Source: an uncultured Bacteroidales bacterium (GTDB taxonomy: Bacteria; Bacteroidota; Bacteroidia; Bacteroidales; UBA932). Taken from it: a DNA stretch of 35,415 bases. The position numbers were made by a program, and so were the translations under genes. This document shows, piece by piece, positions 1-8,535 of this stretch (position 1 is its first letter; each line of letters begins with the position of its first letter). The stretch spans positions 1 to 35,415 of the forward strand of contig CAMUZW010000007.1 in assembly GCA_947165305.1 (NCBI GenBank). The letters are read 5' to 3'. The notes below the pieces were generated by a model. That model worked only from the letters and a program-made list of their open reading frames with translations, ran no database searches and was not told where the DNA came from.

Positions 1-2083
1 CGGCCCAGAGGATGATGCCGACGTTTTTCTGCTGCCCGTAACGGATGATTTCCGGGAGGTCGATTTCGGGGATGACGGCAAAGAGGTCGTCGGCATATCT
101 GGCAGCCCATCCTTCGTCCATCAGGATATATTCGATTCCGTGGCGGGAGGCAAAATCGATATAGGCCTTGTATGTCTCCGTATTGACCCCAGGCATGAAA
201 TCCACGTCCGAGAGGGCGAACTGATTCCACCATTCCCAGGCCACCTTGCCGGGCCTGACCCAGGAGAAATCGCCGCTGGCGGGAGGGGCCAGGCGGGTGA
301 CCAGATCGTTTCCGGCGAGTTCCCGGTCTTCCCGGGCAATGCAGATCACCCTCCAGGGGAAGGTGCGCGCTTTGCCGTCACAGGAGGCGATATAGTCCTC
401 GCGGGAAGTCACGATCCATTGCAGGTTCCGCTTGCCGCCCTGCTTCTCGGTGGCGGGATACCCGGCGAAGCGGGCTTCGAATCCGCAGCCGAAGGGCTTC
501 AGGAACATCCCCGGGTAGGAAATCACGTCGGATTCGGCGATGACCATCTTGATCCCATTGTCCTCGACCAGTGCGGGCAGCACCGCCAGGGGCGGCTCTC
601 CGCCTTGGGTCGGAAGAATGGGTATGTCGTAGGGCCCCATCGCGACGTCCAGGAGCGGCTTTCCGGAAGACCAGACCGGGAACGACGCTGTCGTGTAAAG
701 ATTCTGGAAGTCATCCTGATAAGGATCCACGTTCTTATGCGTATAGGAGAAGAAGGTATTCGTTCCGGCCTCGAAACGGAAATCCGCCCGTTCGGAAACG
801 ACCTGATACGGCTTTCTGGAAGAGGCTTTCCACCGCCAGGCTACGCCGTCATTCTCCGCCCGCACTTCCAGGCTGTAACCTCGATAACGCAGTACGAGCG
901 AGTTTTTCCCCTTGACGATCCTGGCGGGTTTCCCCGCGCCGAATACCGTACCGTCGGACAGTGTCATACCAGCCGGTGAAGGCCGGACCAGGACCTTCCC
1001 GTCGCACGACACCCGGTACAGGACATTCTCGTCACCGGGGCAGACCTCGATGCAGACGCGTCCGTCCGGCGAAGTGGCCTTCTCCCAGTTCTTTGCTGAA
1101 ACGCTGTCATCAAACAGTACCTTGGCCATCAGTGGAAAATGGTCGGAAGGGTAGTGCAACGTACCGTCTGCCGTAGGGTATTTGTCCCGCCGGACCATAA
1201 AGTCCACCGCCTTGAATCCGTCAGTCATGATATGGTCCGGATGCCATTTGCTCCAAGATTTCTCATCCTTGGTATTCTGCGTGCCCCATTCTTTGTCATC
1301 GATGTTCAGGGATCCGTTCCGGTAACATTGCGTGTAGATATCCTCCCACCTTCCTTCGGACAGGTTGCGCCAGTCGCCGGATGTATGCGAGATGTTCAGG
1401 TCCCCCACGAGAATGGAAGGAACCCCTTCCGGGACGAGCGCCTCTCCGAGAAGTCTGAGCTGTTTGATATTCAGGATGTTCCCGCTGTTTCGGGGCCATT
1501 TGTCGTTTTTGTATTTCTGGGGAACGACGGTGTGGGCGTCCAGGAAGTAGAACTCCCGTCCCGTTGCCTTGGTCCGGAACCGTGCCCATACGCAGGGCTT
1601 GCAGGAATGTTTGGGTTCTCCTGCCCTGGTCCGGGGTTCATCGGGGATGCCGCCGATCCAGAAGATCCCGGTCGCGAGCGTGTCGACGAGGTCCCGCCTG
1701 TAGGCAATGGCAACATCGTATGAGATGCCTTTGACCGTGTTGGGATAGAGGATCCAGTCGTAAACGTCGTTGCGTTCAGCCACAAGCTGCCTGATATCCA
1801 GATCTCCCTTTACGCCCCAGATGCTGTCGCAGACTTCCTGTACGCCCAGGATGTCACAATCCATCTCCGCAATCATATCTGCGACAGCAGAGGCGCTGTT
1901 GCACCAGTATCTCTGTTTCCCGGCAAAGACTCCGGCCTTGCCTTTCTCGATGAAGGTTTTGCGGGAACCGCTGGTACATAGATTATAAGTCCCCACCTTG
2001 ATGGAAAGGTCGCGGGGCTTCTCATTCGCCGGGGAGAGCGAAAGAAGGGAAGCCAAGAGGGCAATTGCTATAGCACTGATCAT
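1..2083 (-). CDS. Secreted EEP (endonuclease/exonuclease/phosphatase) domain fused to N-terminal part of a GH97 glycoside hydrolase; 3' end truncated by window edge
   Basis: Manual reverse-strand translation from ATG at 2083 (overlapping the upstream TGA as ATGA) is open to the window edge. N-term MISAIAIALLASLLSLSPANEKP signal peptide; EEP motifs VGTYNL, GVQEV, DAHTV, VGDLN, HPDHI, HYPSDHFPL; then GH97-like SPDGRVCIEVCPGDENVLYRVSCDGKVLVRPSPAGMTLSDG ... PGKVAWEWWNQFALSDVDFMPGVNTETYKAYIDFASRHGIEYILMDEGWA ... IPEIDLPEIIRYGQQKNVGIILWA. Not in the supplied ORF track because it has no stop in the window. Confidence 0.9.
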   Translation of the reverse strand, partial: MISAIAIALLASLLSLSPANEKPRDLSIKVGTYNLCTSGSRKTFIEKGKAGVFAGKQRYWCNSASAVADMIAEMDCDILGVQEVCDSIWGVKGDLDIRQLVAERNDVYDWILYPNTVKGISYDVAIAYRRDLVDTLATGIFWIGGIPDEPRTRAGEPKHSCKPCVWARFRTKATGREFYFLDAHTVVPQKYKNDKWPRNSGNILNIKQLRLLGEALVPEGVPSILVGDLNISHTSGDWRNLSEGRWEDIYTQCYRNGSLNIDDKEWGTQNTKDEKSWSKWHPDHIMTDGFKAVDFMVRRDKYPTADGTLHYPSDHFPLMAKVLFDDSVSAKNWEKATSPDGRVCIEVCPGDENVLYRVSCDGKVLVRPSPAGMTLSDGTVFGAGKPARIVKGKNSLVLRYRGYSLEVRAENDGVAWRWKASSRKPYQVVSERADFRFEAGTNTFFSYTHKNVDPYQDDFQNLYTTASFPVWSSGKPLLDVAMGPYDIPILPTQGGEPPLAVLPALVEDNGIKMVIAESDVISYPGMFLKPFGCGFEARFAGYPATEKQGGKRNLQWIVTSREDYIASCDGKARTFPWRVICIAREDRELAGNDLVTRLAPPASGDFSWVRPGKVAWEWWNQFALSDVDFMPGVNTETYKAYIDFASRHGIEYILMDEGWAARYADDLFAVIPEIDLPEIIRYGQQKNVGIILWA

Positions 2084-3969
2084 TCTTCTGTAATTGTGCC
2101 TGTTGAAATACAGTTCATTTCCGTGTGGGTCTCCGTCGAGTACAGGCCGACGATGGGCTTGGCGATGAGTTCTCCGTGCGTGCCGATCCGAAGGGTCATC
2201 GCTCCGCCATACAGGCAGCCGTCCACCGCGATATCCTTGATGGTAGCGTCTCCCGTCGCCACGCCGGCGATGCCGCCGCACCGGACGTCACCGGTGGATT
2301 CAGAATCCACGAACATCGTCGTGTTGCCCGTGCATTCCTTGATGGAAGACGCGCAGATGTTTCCGGCCACGCCGCCGATGTTCAGGAGCGATTCCGTCGG
2401 GGCGGAGAAGTGGATGCTCCCTTCGTCGGTACAACCCGCTATGGAGGCGAGGGAGTAACCGACGATGCCTCCGATATTGACGGCGCCGTTCAACACGGTC
2501 GTGCCCGGAACGGTGATCTTTCCGTAGTTGATGTCCCCGGAGAAAACACTGGTCGTGTGTATCGGAGTGAAATGGCCTCCGATACCGCCCAGGCTGGCCG
2601 ATTTGGCCGTGCCTTCCATCGTAATGTCACCTTTGTTGACGCAGTTGATGACCTGGACAAAGTATGCCGAGGAATAAGAGCGCCCGATGATGCCTCCGGC
2701 GTGGACCATATCGCTTCCGTCCCCGATGACCGTAATGTCGGCCTCGTTGACGCAGTCTTCAATCAGCGCGTGCGGTGCATAGCCGACGATTCCTCCGACG
2801 CGGATCTGTTTGCCCCACTGGGTGTACCGGATCGATCCGCGGGTCATGCAGTTCCTGGCAATGGCGTTGCCGTACATACGGTTGGCAAGGATTCCGGCCC
2901 AGAAAACCGATCCGTCGCCAACGATGTCCGCCTCTCCCGATATGTTCAAATCCGCTTCCAGGGTCAGATTACGGACGCAGCCGAGCAGTTCGTTTGCAAA
3001 GGCTTTCTTGAGCCCGGAAATGGTGTAGCCGCCTCCGTCAAAATCTCCCGAGAAGCCTTCCAGCGGCATCCAGCTGTCATCCACCTTGATGTCTGCCAAC
3101 AGGCGGGCGTGCAGGATTTCCTTCTGGGCCGCGACTTTCTGGGCAAAAGCTTTCAGCTCGGCATAGGTGGAGATGAGCGTCACCGGCTCGACGTTGGATA
3201 CGAATCCGTCCGCCGGCAGTTCATACACATGCCCTGCGGAGAGGGTCTCTCCGGCCAGGGTGCAAAGCCGCATACGGCCTCCATCTTCGGCATAGATATC
3301 CAGGCAGATCCCTTTGGGAAATGTGCCTGGACAGACGGAAAAGTAGAAAGTCTTTCCCTCGCTGATGTCGACTCCTCCGTTGACCGTCACGTCAATATGA
3401 CTGTTGCCGCTGATCATTGCCGTCTTGCCGGTAAACTGGCCTTCCTCTTTCTCCAGACGGAAACGTCCCGCAAGGGGAGTGCCGTCAAGGGTGTAGAGAG
3501 AGAGGCCCCGGATGGTGGCTGAACCTTTGAGCTGAAGGGACAGGATGCAGGAAAGATGGCTCATTGTAAATGCATTCTGCGCGGAGGAGGCATACATCGG
3601 AGCATAGCCGCTTCGCAGGTTTCCCTGATAGTATTCCTGCCGGGCGGGTATCTCAAACTCGTCATCCTGTCCGGAAATGCCGCCATACAGTACGTTATAC
3701 GGCGCTGCCGGGGCTGTGTCGAAACGGAATGCCGCTATTTTGCTTCCTGCTCCGACGGCATTGAGCGGCTTGGATTCCAGACCATTGACGATGATGCGGT
3801 CACCGACGCTCCAGAGAACGGGATAGGTTGACCCGGACCTGGGCCCCAGAACCGTCCGTGTCTCCGTATCCGGCATCCCGGCCTCCAATATATAATCCTG
3901 CGGGGCGGTCTCTTTGCTGCAAGCCAGAGCCAGACTCAGGATGGGGAGTAAGGTATGCTTGAATCTCAT
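2080..3969 (-). CDS. Surface lipoprotein: N-terminal fimbrillin-like module plus GLUG-type repeats
   Basis: MRFKHTLLPILSLALACSKE lipobox; fimbrillin-like region; repeats such as VGGIVGYAPHALIEDCVNEADITVIGDG, AGGIIGRSYSSAYFVQVINCVNKGDIT, IGGIVGYSLASIAGCTDEGSI, GGVAGNICASSIKECTGN. Confidence 0.8.
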   Translation of the reverse strand: MRFKHTLLPILSLALACSKETAPQDYILEAGMPDTETRTVLGPRSGSTYPVLWSVGDRIIVNGLESKPLNAVGAGSKIAAFRFDTAPAAPYNVLYGGISGQDDEFEIPARQEYYQGNLRSGYAPMYASSAQNAFTMSHLSCILSLQLKGSATIRGLSLYTLDGTPLAGRFRLEKEEGQFTGKTAMISGNSHIDVTVNGGVDISEGKTFYFSVCPGTFPKGICLDIYAEDGGRMRLCTLAGETLSAGHVYELPADGFVSNVEPVTLISTYAELKAFAQKVAAQKEILHARLLADIKVDDSWMPLEGFSGDFDGGGYTISGLKKAFANELLGCVRNLTLEADLNISGEADIVGDGSVFWAGILANRMYGNAIARNCMTRGSIRYTQWGKQIRVGGIVGYAPHALIEDCVNEADITVIGDGSDMVHAGGIIGRSYSSAYFVQVINCVNKGDITMEGTAKSASLGGIGGHFTPIHTTSVFSGDINYGKITVPGTTVLNGAVNIGGIVGYSLASIAGCTDEGSIHFSAPTESLLNIGGVAGNICASSIKECTGNTTMFVDSESTGDVRCGGIAGVATGDATIKDIAVDGCLYGGAMTLRIGTHGELIAKPIVGLYSTETHTEMNCISTGTITEE

Positions 3970-3971
3970 AA

Positions 3972-5786
3972 CTATTTATCCTCGAAGTTTAAGATGACCT
4001 TCAACGGGAAGTGATCAGACGGATAGTGAAGGGATCCGTCCGCCGTCGGGAACATCTCCCGGGCGACCCTGTAGTAAGTCGGGCAGAATCCTTCAATCAG
4101 GATGTGATCCGGACGCCAGGTTCCGGATCCCCCTGTCTCGTTCTTGTTGGCATTCATCGTTCCTTTGTTCTGGACGTCTACATATTCCAGCGTTCCTTCG
4201 ATGTTCATTCGGTCATATACGTCATCCCAGCGGCTGCTGCGCAGGACTTTGTAAGCAACGGAACTTCCGTCGCAGTTCATATCTCCGACAATGATGGAGG
4301 AAGAACCTTCGGGAGCGACCAGCGGAGCCAGCCACTCGACCATTTCCTGCGCGTTGATGATCTGCGCTTCATTGGGGTTCTCGGTCGTTCCCTTGCCGGG
4401 AACGTCCAGGTGGGTGCTGAAGAAATAGAAGGTTTTCCCGCTGGCATTGTGCTTGAATTCTGCCCAGGTGCAGGATCGGTTGGAGCCGGGCCCGTCGAAG
4501 TTGACGCCCCTGACGGGCGGTTCAAACTTGGTGCCCGTGATCCAGTAGCGGCCGGAGTTGACCAGCGTCAGGGTGGACGGCTTGTAGATGATGGCGTCCG
4601 TGGTCCCGATGTCGTCGTAGGTTACGAGTCCTTCTTCGTCGTATTTCGTTGTCCTGAGGTTGTAGATGATCCATTTGTATCCGGGCAGGACATCCTTGAG
4701 GTCGTAGGTTTTCCCATCGTAATCAGGACCGAGCCCGTAAGTGATCCAATCCACCTCCTGCAGCCCCATTACATCGCAGTCCAGCCATTCGATCATCTTC
4801 CCGACAGCCTTGTAGCTGTTGGCCCAGGAGCGCTGCTTCGAGACGCTAGGGTCTTTGTCCATCATGTTCTTGCGTGCAGCTCCTGAAAGGATATTGAAGG
4901 AGCCGGCCTTGATCGAGTTCGCCATCTTCGCCTCTTCTGCGTCCAGACTTCCAGCCCCGACCGTTTCCTTGGTATTGTCATCGGCGCTTCCTCCTCCTAC
5001 CGTCATTTCTTTTCCGGCTTCGTAGGCAATCGTATCGAAGCGATGAAGGGTGGCGGCGGCCAGCTTGATGCCGGAGGGATGGACCTTTACGGTCATCGCC
5101 GTTCCGTCAGTCGCGCGGATAACGGCCTGAAATCCTTTGGAATAGTTTCCGCCGGGCAGGGAGAAGAGGATGTCCCGGCCAGCACCCGAAAGGGCGAGCC
5201 CCTCCCCGAATGAATATTTTAGCGATCCTGATGCACCGGCCTCTGCTGTAATGCTGCCGTCACAGGTTCCGTCCTTGTCCATTCCCAGTCTGAAAGGACC
5301 GCTGATCTTCTCGCTGCCGGGAGAGGTGATTTCCATCTCTTTCAGGGTGGCAGAACCTTTCAGTGACAGTTGGATGATGGCTGCGGGAGTTCGAAGCGTT
5401 ACGCCGTCTTCCAGTCTGGCCGTATGCCCGGCCAGCGGAATTGCGCCCCGGCTTACGGATCCTTCCACGTATTGCTGAAGGGCGGGGAACTCAATCCTGC
5501 CCTGCTGGGTGGATCCGGGGTATACGACATTGTAGGCAGATGCTTCCGCCGGTTTCTGCGTCAGCTTGAAGGCCGCGGTGGCCGTACCGGCCTGATCCTT
5601 TGACAGGGCTTCGGAGCGGATGCCGTTGATGCTGATAACGTCGCCGGCCGCCCAAAGGGTCTTCAAGGCCGGATTTTCAATGCTGGCAGTCAATGAAACA
5701 GACTTGTCTCCTGCCGGCTCCTTCCCGCAGGCCAGGAGAAAGGACAGGAGTGCAATCGTCAAGTACATTTTATTCAACTTCGTCAT
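3972..5786 (-). CDS. Lipoprotein with fimbrillin-like N-terminal module and intact EEP domain
   Basis: MTKLNKMYLTIALLSFLLACGKE lipobox; C-terminal EEP motifs AGSFNI, GLQEV, FSTHLD, VGDMNCD, RPDHI, HYPSDHFPL. Confidence 0.88.
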   Translation of the reverse strand: MTKLNKMYLTIALLSFLLACGKEPAGDKSVSLTASIENPALKTLWAAGDVISINGIRSEALSKDQAGTATAAFKLTQKPAEASAYNVVYPGSTQQGRIEFPALQQYVEGSVSRGAIPLAGHTARLEDGVTLRTPAAIIQLSLKGSATLKEMEITSPGSEKISGPFRLGMDKDGTCDGSITAEAGASGSLKYSFGEGLALSGAGRDILFSLPGGNYSKGFQAVIRATDGTAMTVKVHPSGIKLAAATLHRFDTIAYEAGKEMTVGGGSADDNTKETVGAGSLDAEEAKMANSIKAGSFNILSGAARKNMMDKDPSVSKQRSWANSYKAVGKMIEWLDCDVMGLQEVDWITYGLGPDYDGKTYDLKDVLPGYKWIIYNLRTTKYDEEGLVTYDDIGTTDAIIYKPSTLTLVNSGRYWITGTKFEPPVRGVNFDGPGSNRSCTWAEFKHNASGKTFYFFSTHLDVPGKGTTENPNEAQIINAQEMVEWLAPLVAPEGSSSIIVGDMNCDGSSVAYKVLRSSRWDDVYDRMNIEGTLEYVDVQNKGTMNANKNETGGSGTWRPDHILIEGFCPTYYRVAREMFPTADGSLHYPSDHFPLKVILNFEDK

Positions 5787-6781
5787 TAGTATTGTAATTC
5801 AGCGATGACTGGGAAATGCAGGGCAGGGTAGTGCAATGTTCCGTCGGCCGTCCGATATTTCTTTCTGAGGACGGAGTAGGATTTTACGGAGAAGCCATCT
5901 TCCAGGATGTGATCCGGACGGCCTCCCTGCAACTTCTTCTCATCCAGTGAATTCATTGTGTCTATTGTCTTTCCGTCTGCTTCGCCCAGGGATCCTTCTT
6001 CCTTCAGCCGGTCATAGACATCAAACCATCGCGAAGATGTGAGGGCTTTGTATCCGGGATAGGACGGGGCGTTACGGGCGTTGAGTGTGATGACGGAGGG
6101 CGTCCCTTTAGGGGCGATGTCCGCATTCATATATTCTAAGATATTCCGGCAGTTGGCGACGTTGATCTCGTGGTAGGTGACCTTGCCGGTCTTGGAGTTC
6201 TGGGAGGGACCGTTGACGCCGGCGCTGGTGAAGACCAACTCCTTCTGCGCGTCTTTGTCAAAGAGCCGGACCCACATCATAGAGGCATGTTTGCCTCCAT
6301 ATTTGAATTCCTTGGCACGCCCGGGCTTGTCGAATGTGCCGCTGAGCCAGTAGATTCCATAGTCTCTGAGTTCGAACCGGGAGGACCGCCAGAGGATGCC
6401 TGTCCCGTTCGACATTTTTCCTTCCAGAGGATATGAAGGATTCTTGTTGCTCAGGACAAGCCATTCATAGTCTCCGCCTTTCTCTCGGAGGACAGTGATC
6501 AGCGGTTTGACGCCGTCCAGCCTGCCGGCTATGGTGTCGCAAACGTCCTGGATGCCCATAATGTCGCAGTCGGCCTCCAGGATGGCATCTGCCACGGCTG
6601 AGACGCTATGACACCACATCCGCTCCGGGGACATCTTGCCGTTTTTGACCTGTGTCTGTCGGTTGAACGAATTGGTGATATCGTATGTGCCGACGCGGAG
6701 TGTCGTCTTCCCTTTCTGGGGAGTTGCCGCCACTGCGCAGACCGAGGCTAGGATGGCGCATATTGTCAATAACCTTCTCAT
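5786..6781 (-). CDS. Secreted EEP-fold protein with degenerate catalytic motifs (putative pseudoenzyme)
   Basis: Likely start is MRRLLTICAILASVCAVAA at 6781 (ATGA overlap with upstream stop at 6778), not the longer ORF start at 6868. Aligns with neighbouring EEP paralogs but motifs read GTYDI, GIQDV, TSAGVN, ITLNAR, HYPALHFPV. Confidence 0.85.
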   Translation of the reverse strand: MRRLLTICAILASVCAVAATPQKGKTTLRVGTYDITNSFNRQTQVKNGKMSPERMWCHSVSAVADAILEADCDIMGIQDVCDTIAGRLDGVKPLITVLREKGGDYEWLVLSNKNPSYPLEGKMSNGTGILWRSSRFELRDYGIYWLSGTFDKPGRAKEFKYGGKHASMMWVRLFDKDAQKELVFTSAGVNGPSQNSKTGKVTYHEINVANCRNILEYMNADIAPKGTPSVITLNARNAPSYPGYKALTSSRWFDVYDRLKEEGSLGEADGKTIDTMNSLDEKKLQGGRPDHILEDGFSVKSYSVLRKKYRTADGTLHYPALHFPVIAELQY

Positions 6782-8535
6782 AGCTGCAAATCTGCCCGGA
6801 TGGGATAATGGTCTGATATATAGTTGATATGCAGGTATTTCCGTGTAACAACCTTGAAATCTGTGCATTTTTTGAACCCCTTGTACCAGATATAGTCGAT
6901 GTTGCCGGTCCAGGACTGCCCGAAGCCGTTGAAAGAATATCTGTCATCTGAGGACACAGCCGTTTCCCGGGCATTTTTCATTTCACCGGACAACCGGACC
7001 AGGGCCGGATTGTCCTCCGTCATATTCAGGTCTCCGACCAGTACGCAGGGGAGTTTCCCCTTGTTGATGACGGACAGGGTGTCCAGAATCAGGTCCAGGC
7101 CCTTTGTCCTCGCTTCCTGTCCTTTGTGGTCCAGGTGCGTGGTGACAAAAATGAACTCTTTCTTGCTGTCCTTCATCCGGAGCCGGGCCCAGACGGCCGT
7201 CCGCTTGACGGCCCCGTCCCAACCCAGTGAGGGAACGGACGGTGTTTCGCTCAGGTGAAAGCCGCCCCAGTCCAGCAGGTCGACGGAATTGCAGTTGTAG
7301 TAGAGGCTCGCGCATTCCTTCTTGCCGTCCGGTTCACGGAAGATGCCCACGTGCTTGTAATCCGGGCAGCGGCGGTCCAGATATGCGATCTGGATGTCGG
7401 TGATTTCCTGTGTGCCGAATACGTCCGGTTGCACGTCTTCCAGCATGGCCGGAATAGCTCTTCTTCGCATGGCCCAGCCATTCTCCAAGTCGACGTTATT
7501 GTTGTGGTAACGGACGTTGAAGGACATTGTGCGGACCGTTTTCTTCGCCTTGGGCGGAGTGGGGAGCCCGCTCGGGGAATAATCGATGAAAACTACGTGA
7601 CTGGTCAGCGGCAGATGGTCGGAAGGGTAGTGCAGGGTCCCGTCATCCGTGGCGAAACGGTTGCGGTCGATGACATAGTCCAGCGGACGGAACCCCTGGA
7701 CCATAATGTGGTCCGGATACCATTTGGTCAGCCGGCTCTCGTTTTTGACATTCTGCGTTCCCCACATCCTGGCGTCTTCGCTCATCCGGTCAGAGCGCAG
7801 GAAGTAGAGTTTAGTGTCCATAAACGGCACTTGTGCCAGGGTATTCCAGGTCCTTCCGTTGATGTCGACATTCATGTCGCCGACCAGGATGGCGGGGACA
7901 TCATCCGGCAGATTCTCTTCGCACCATTTCCGGAGCTGCTGGGCGTTGTATTTGTTCCCGTCATCATTGTGGGTCCCGTCAGGCAGCTTCTGAGGCACAA
8001 GCAGATGGGTGGAGATGAAGTAGAACTCCTTCCCCGACGCCTTGTGCAGGAACCGTCCCCAGACGGCGGGACGCTTCCACCCTTTGTATATGCCGGGCGC
8101 CGTCTCCGGCTTGTCCAGGACTCCTCCCATCCAGAAGATCCCGCTCTCCAGGCAGTCAAAGACGGACGGCTTGTAACCGATGGCGTCGTCGAAAGAAATG
8201 GTATTTTTCGGAGAGTTGGGATACAGGATCCATCGGTAGTCACCGCCCTTGGCCGCCACAATCCCGCGGATGTTGCGGGGACCGTTCCAGATACTGTCGC
8301 AGATCTCCTGCAGGCCGATGATGTCGCAGTCCAGATGAACGATCATGTCTCCGACGGCACCGGCGCTGTGGCACCAGTACCGCTGCGGGGATACGGTCGT
8401 ATCTTTCTGGAGAATATCGCGACGGGATCCGGAGGTGTACAGGTTGTAAGTGCCCACCTTGAACCCGGGCGCCTCCCCGGCCGTTGCCGGCAGGGAAAGC
8501 GCCAGGAAACAAAGTGCGATAAGGATTTTTTTCAT
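6778..8535 (-). CDS. Secreted tandem double-EEP domain protein
   Basis: Start MKKILIALCFLALSLPATAG at 8535 (TAATG overlap). EEP1: GTYNLYTSGSR, GLQEI, ISTHL, VGDMNVD, YPDHI, HYPSDHLPL. EEP2: MSFNVRYHNNN, GTQEI, VTTHLDH, VGDLNMTEDN, NIDYI, YISDHYPI. Confidence 0.9.
   Translation of the reverse strand: MKKILIALCFLALSLPATAGEAPGFKVGTYNLYTSGSRRDILQKDTTVSPQRYWCHSAGAVGDMIVHLDCDIIGLQEICDSIWNGPRNIRGIVAAKGGDYRWILYPNSPKNTISFDDAIGYKPSVFDCLESGIFWMGGVLDKPETAPGIYKGWKRPAVWGRFLHKASGKEFYFISTHLLVPQKLPDGTHNDDGNKYNAQQLRKWCEENLPDDVPAILVGDMNVDINGRTWNTLAQVPFMDTKLYFLRSDRMSEDARMWGTQNVKNESRLTKWYPDHIMVQGFRPLDYVIDRNRFATDDGTLHYPSDHLPLTSHVVFIDYSPSGLPTPPKAKKTVRTMSFNVRYHNNNVDLENGWAMRRRAIPAMLEDVQPDVFGTQEITDIQIAYLDRRCPDYKHVGIFREPDGKKECASLYYNCNSVDLLDWGGFHLSETPSVPSLGWDGAVKRTAVWARLRMKDSKKEFIFVTTHLDHKGQEARTKGLDLILDTLSVINKGKLPCVLVGDLNMTEDNPALVRLSGEMKNARETAVSSDDRYSFNGFGQSWTGNIDYIWYKGFKKCTDFKVVTRKYLHINYISDHYPIRADLQL

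Noticed and set aside
140-979. 279-aa plus-strand ORF at the left edge as a real gene
   Set aside because: The opposite strand encodes a coherent GH97-like sequence; the plus-strand ORF has no family signature.
2125-3522. 465-aa plus-strand ORF (and similar long plus-strand ORFs at 7255-8541, 10943-12493, 23401-24807, 24919-25836, 27444-28520)
   Set aside because: These are antisense shadows of well-supported minus-strand genes, with no recognisable domains.
5786-6781. Calling the degenerate EEP gene a pseudogene
   Set aside because: Reading frame, signal peptide, fold-core motifs and overlapping start/stop junctions are intact; a pseudoenzyme is a better description.
6781-6868. N-terminal extension MHRFQGCYTEIPAYQLYIRPLSHPGRFAA of the single-EEP ORF
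   Set aside because: It overlaps the upstream coding region out of frame; the signal peptide begins at MRRLLTIC (6781), matching the ATGA overlap.
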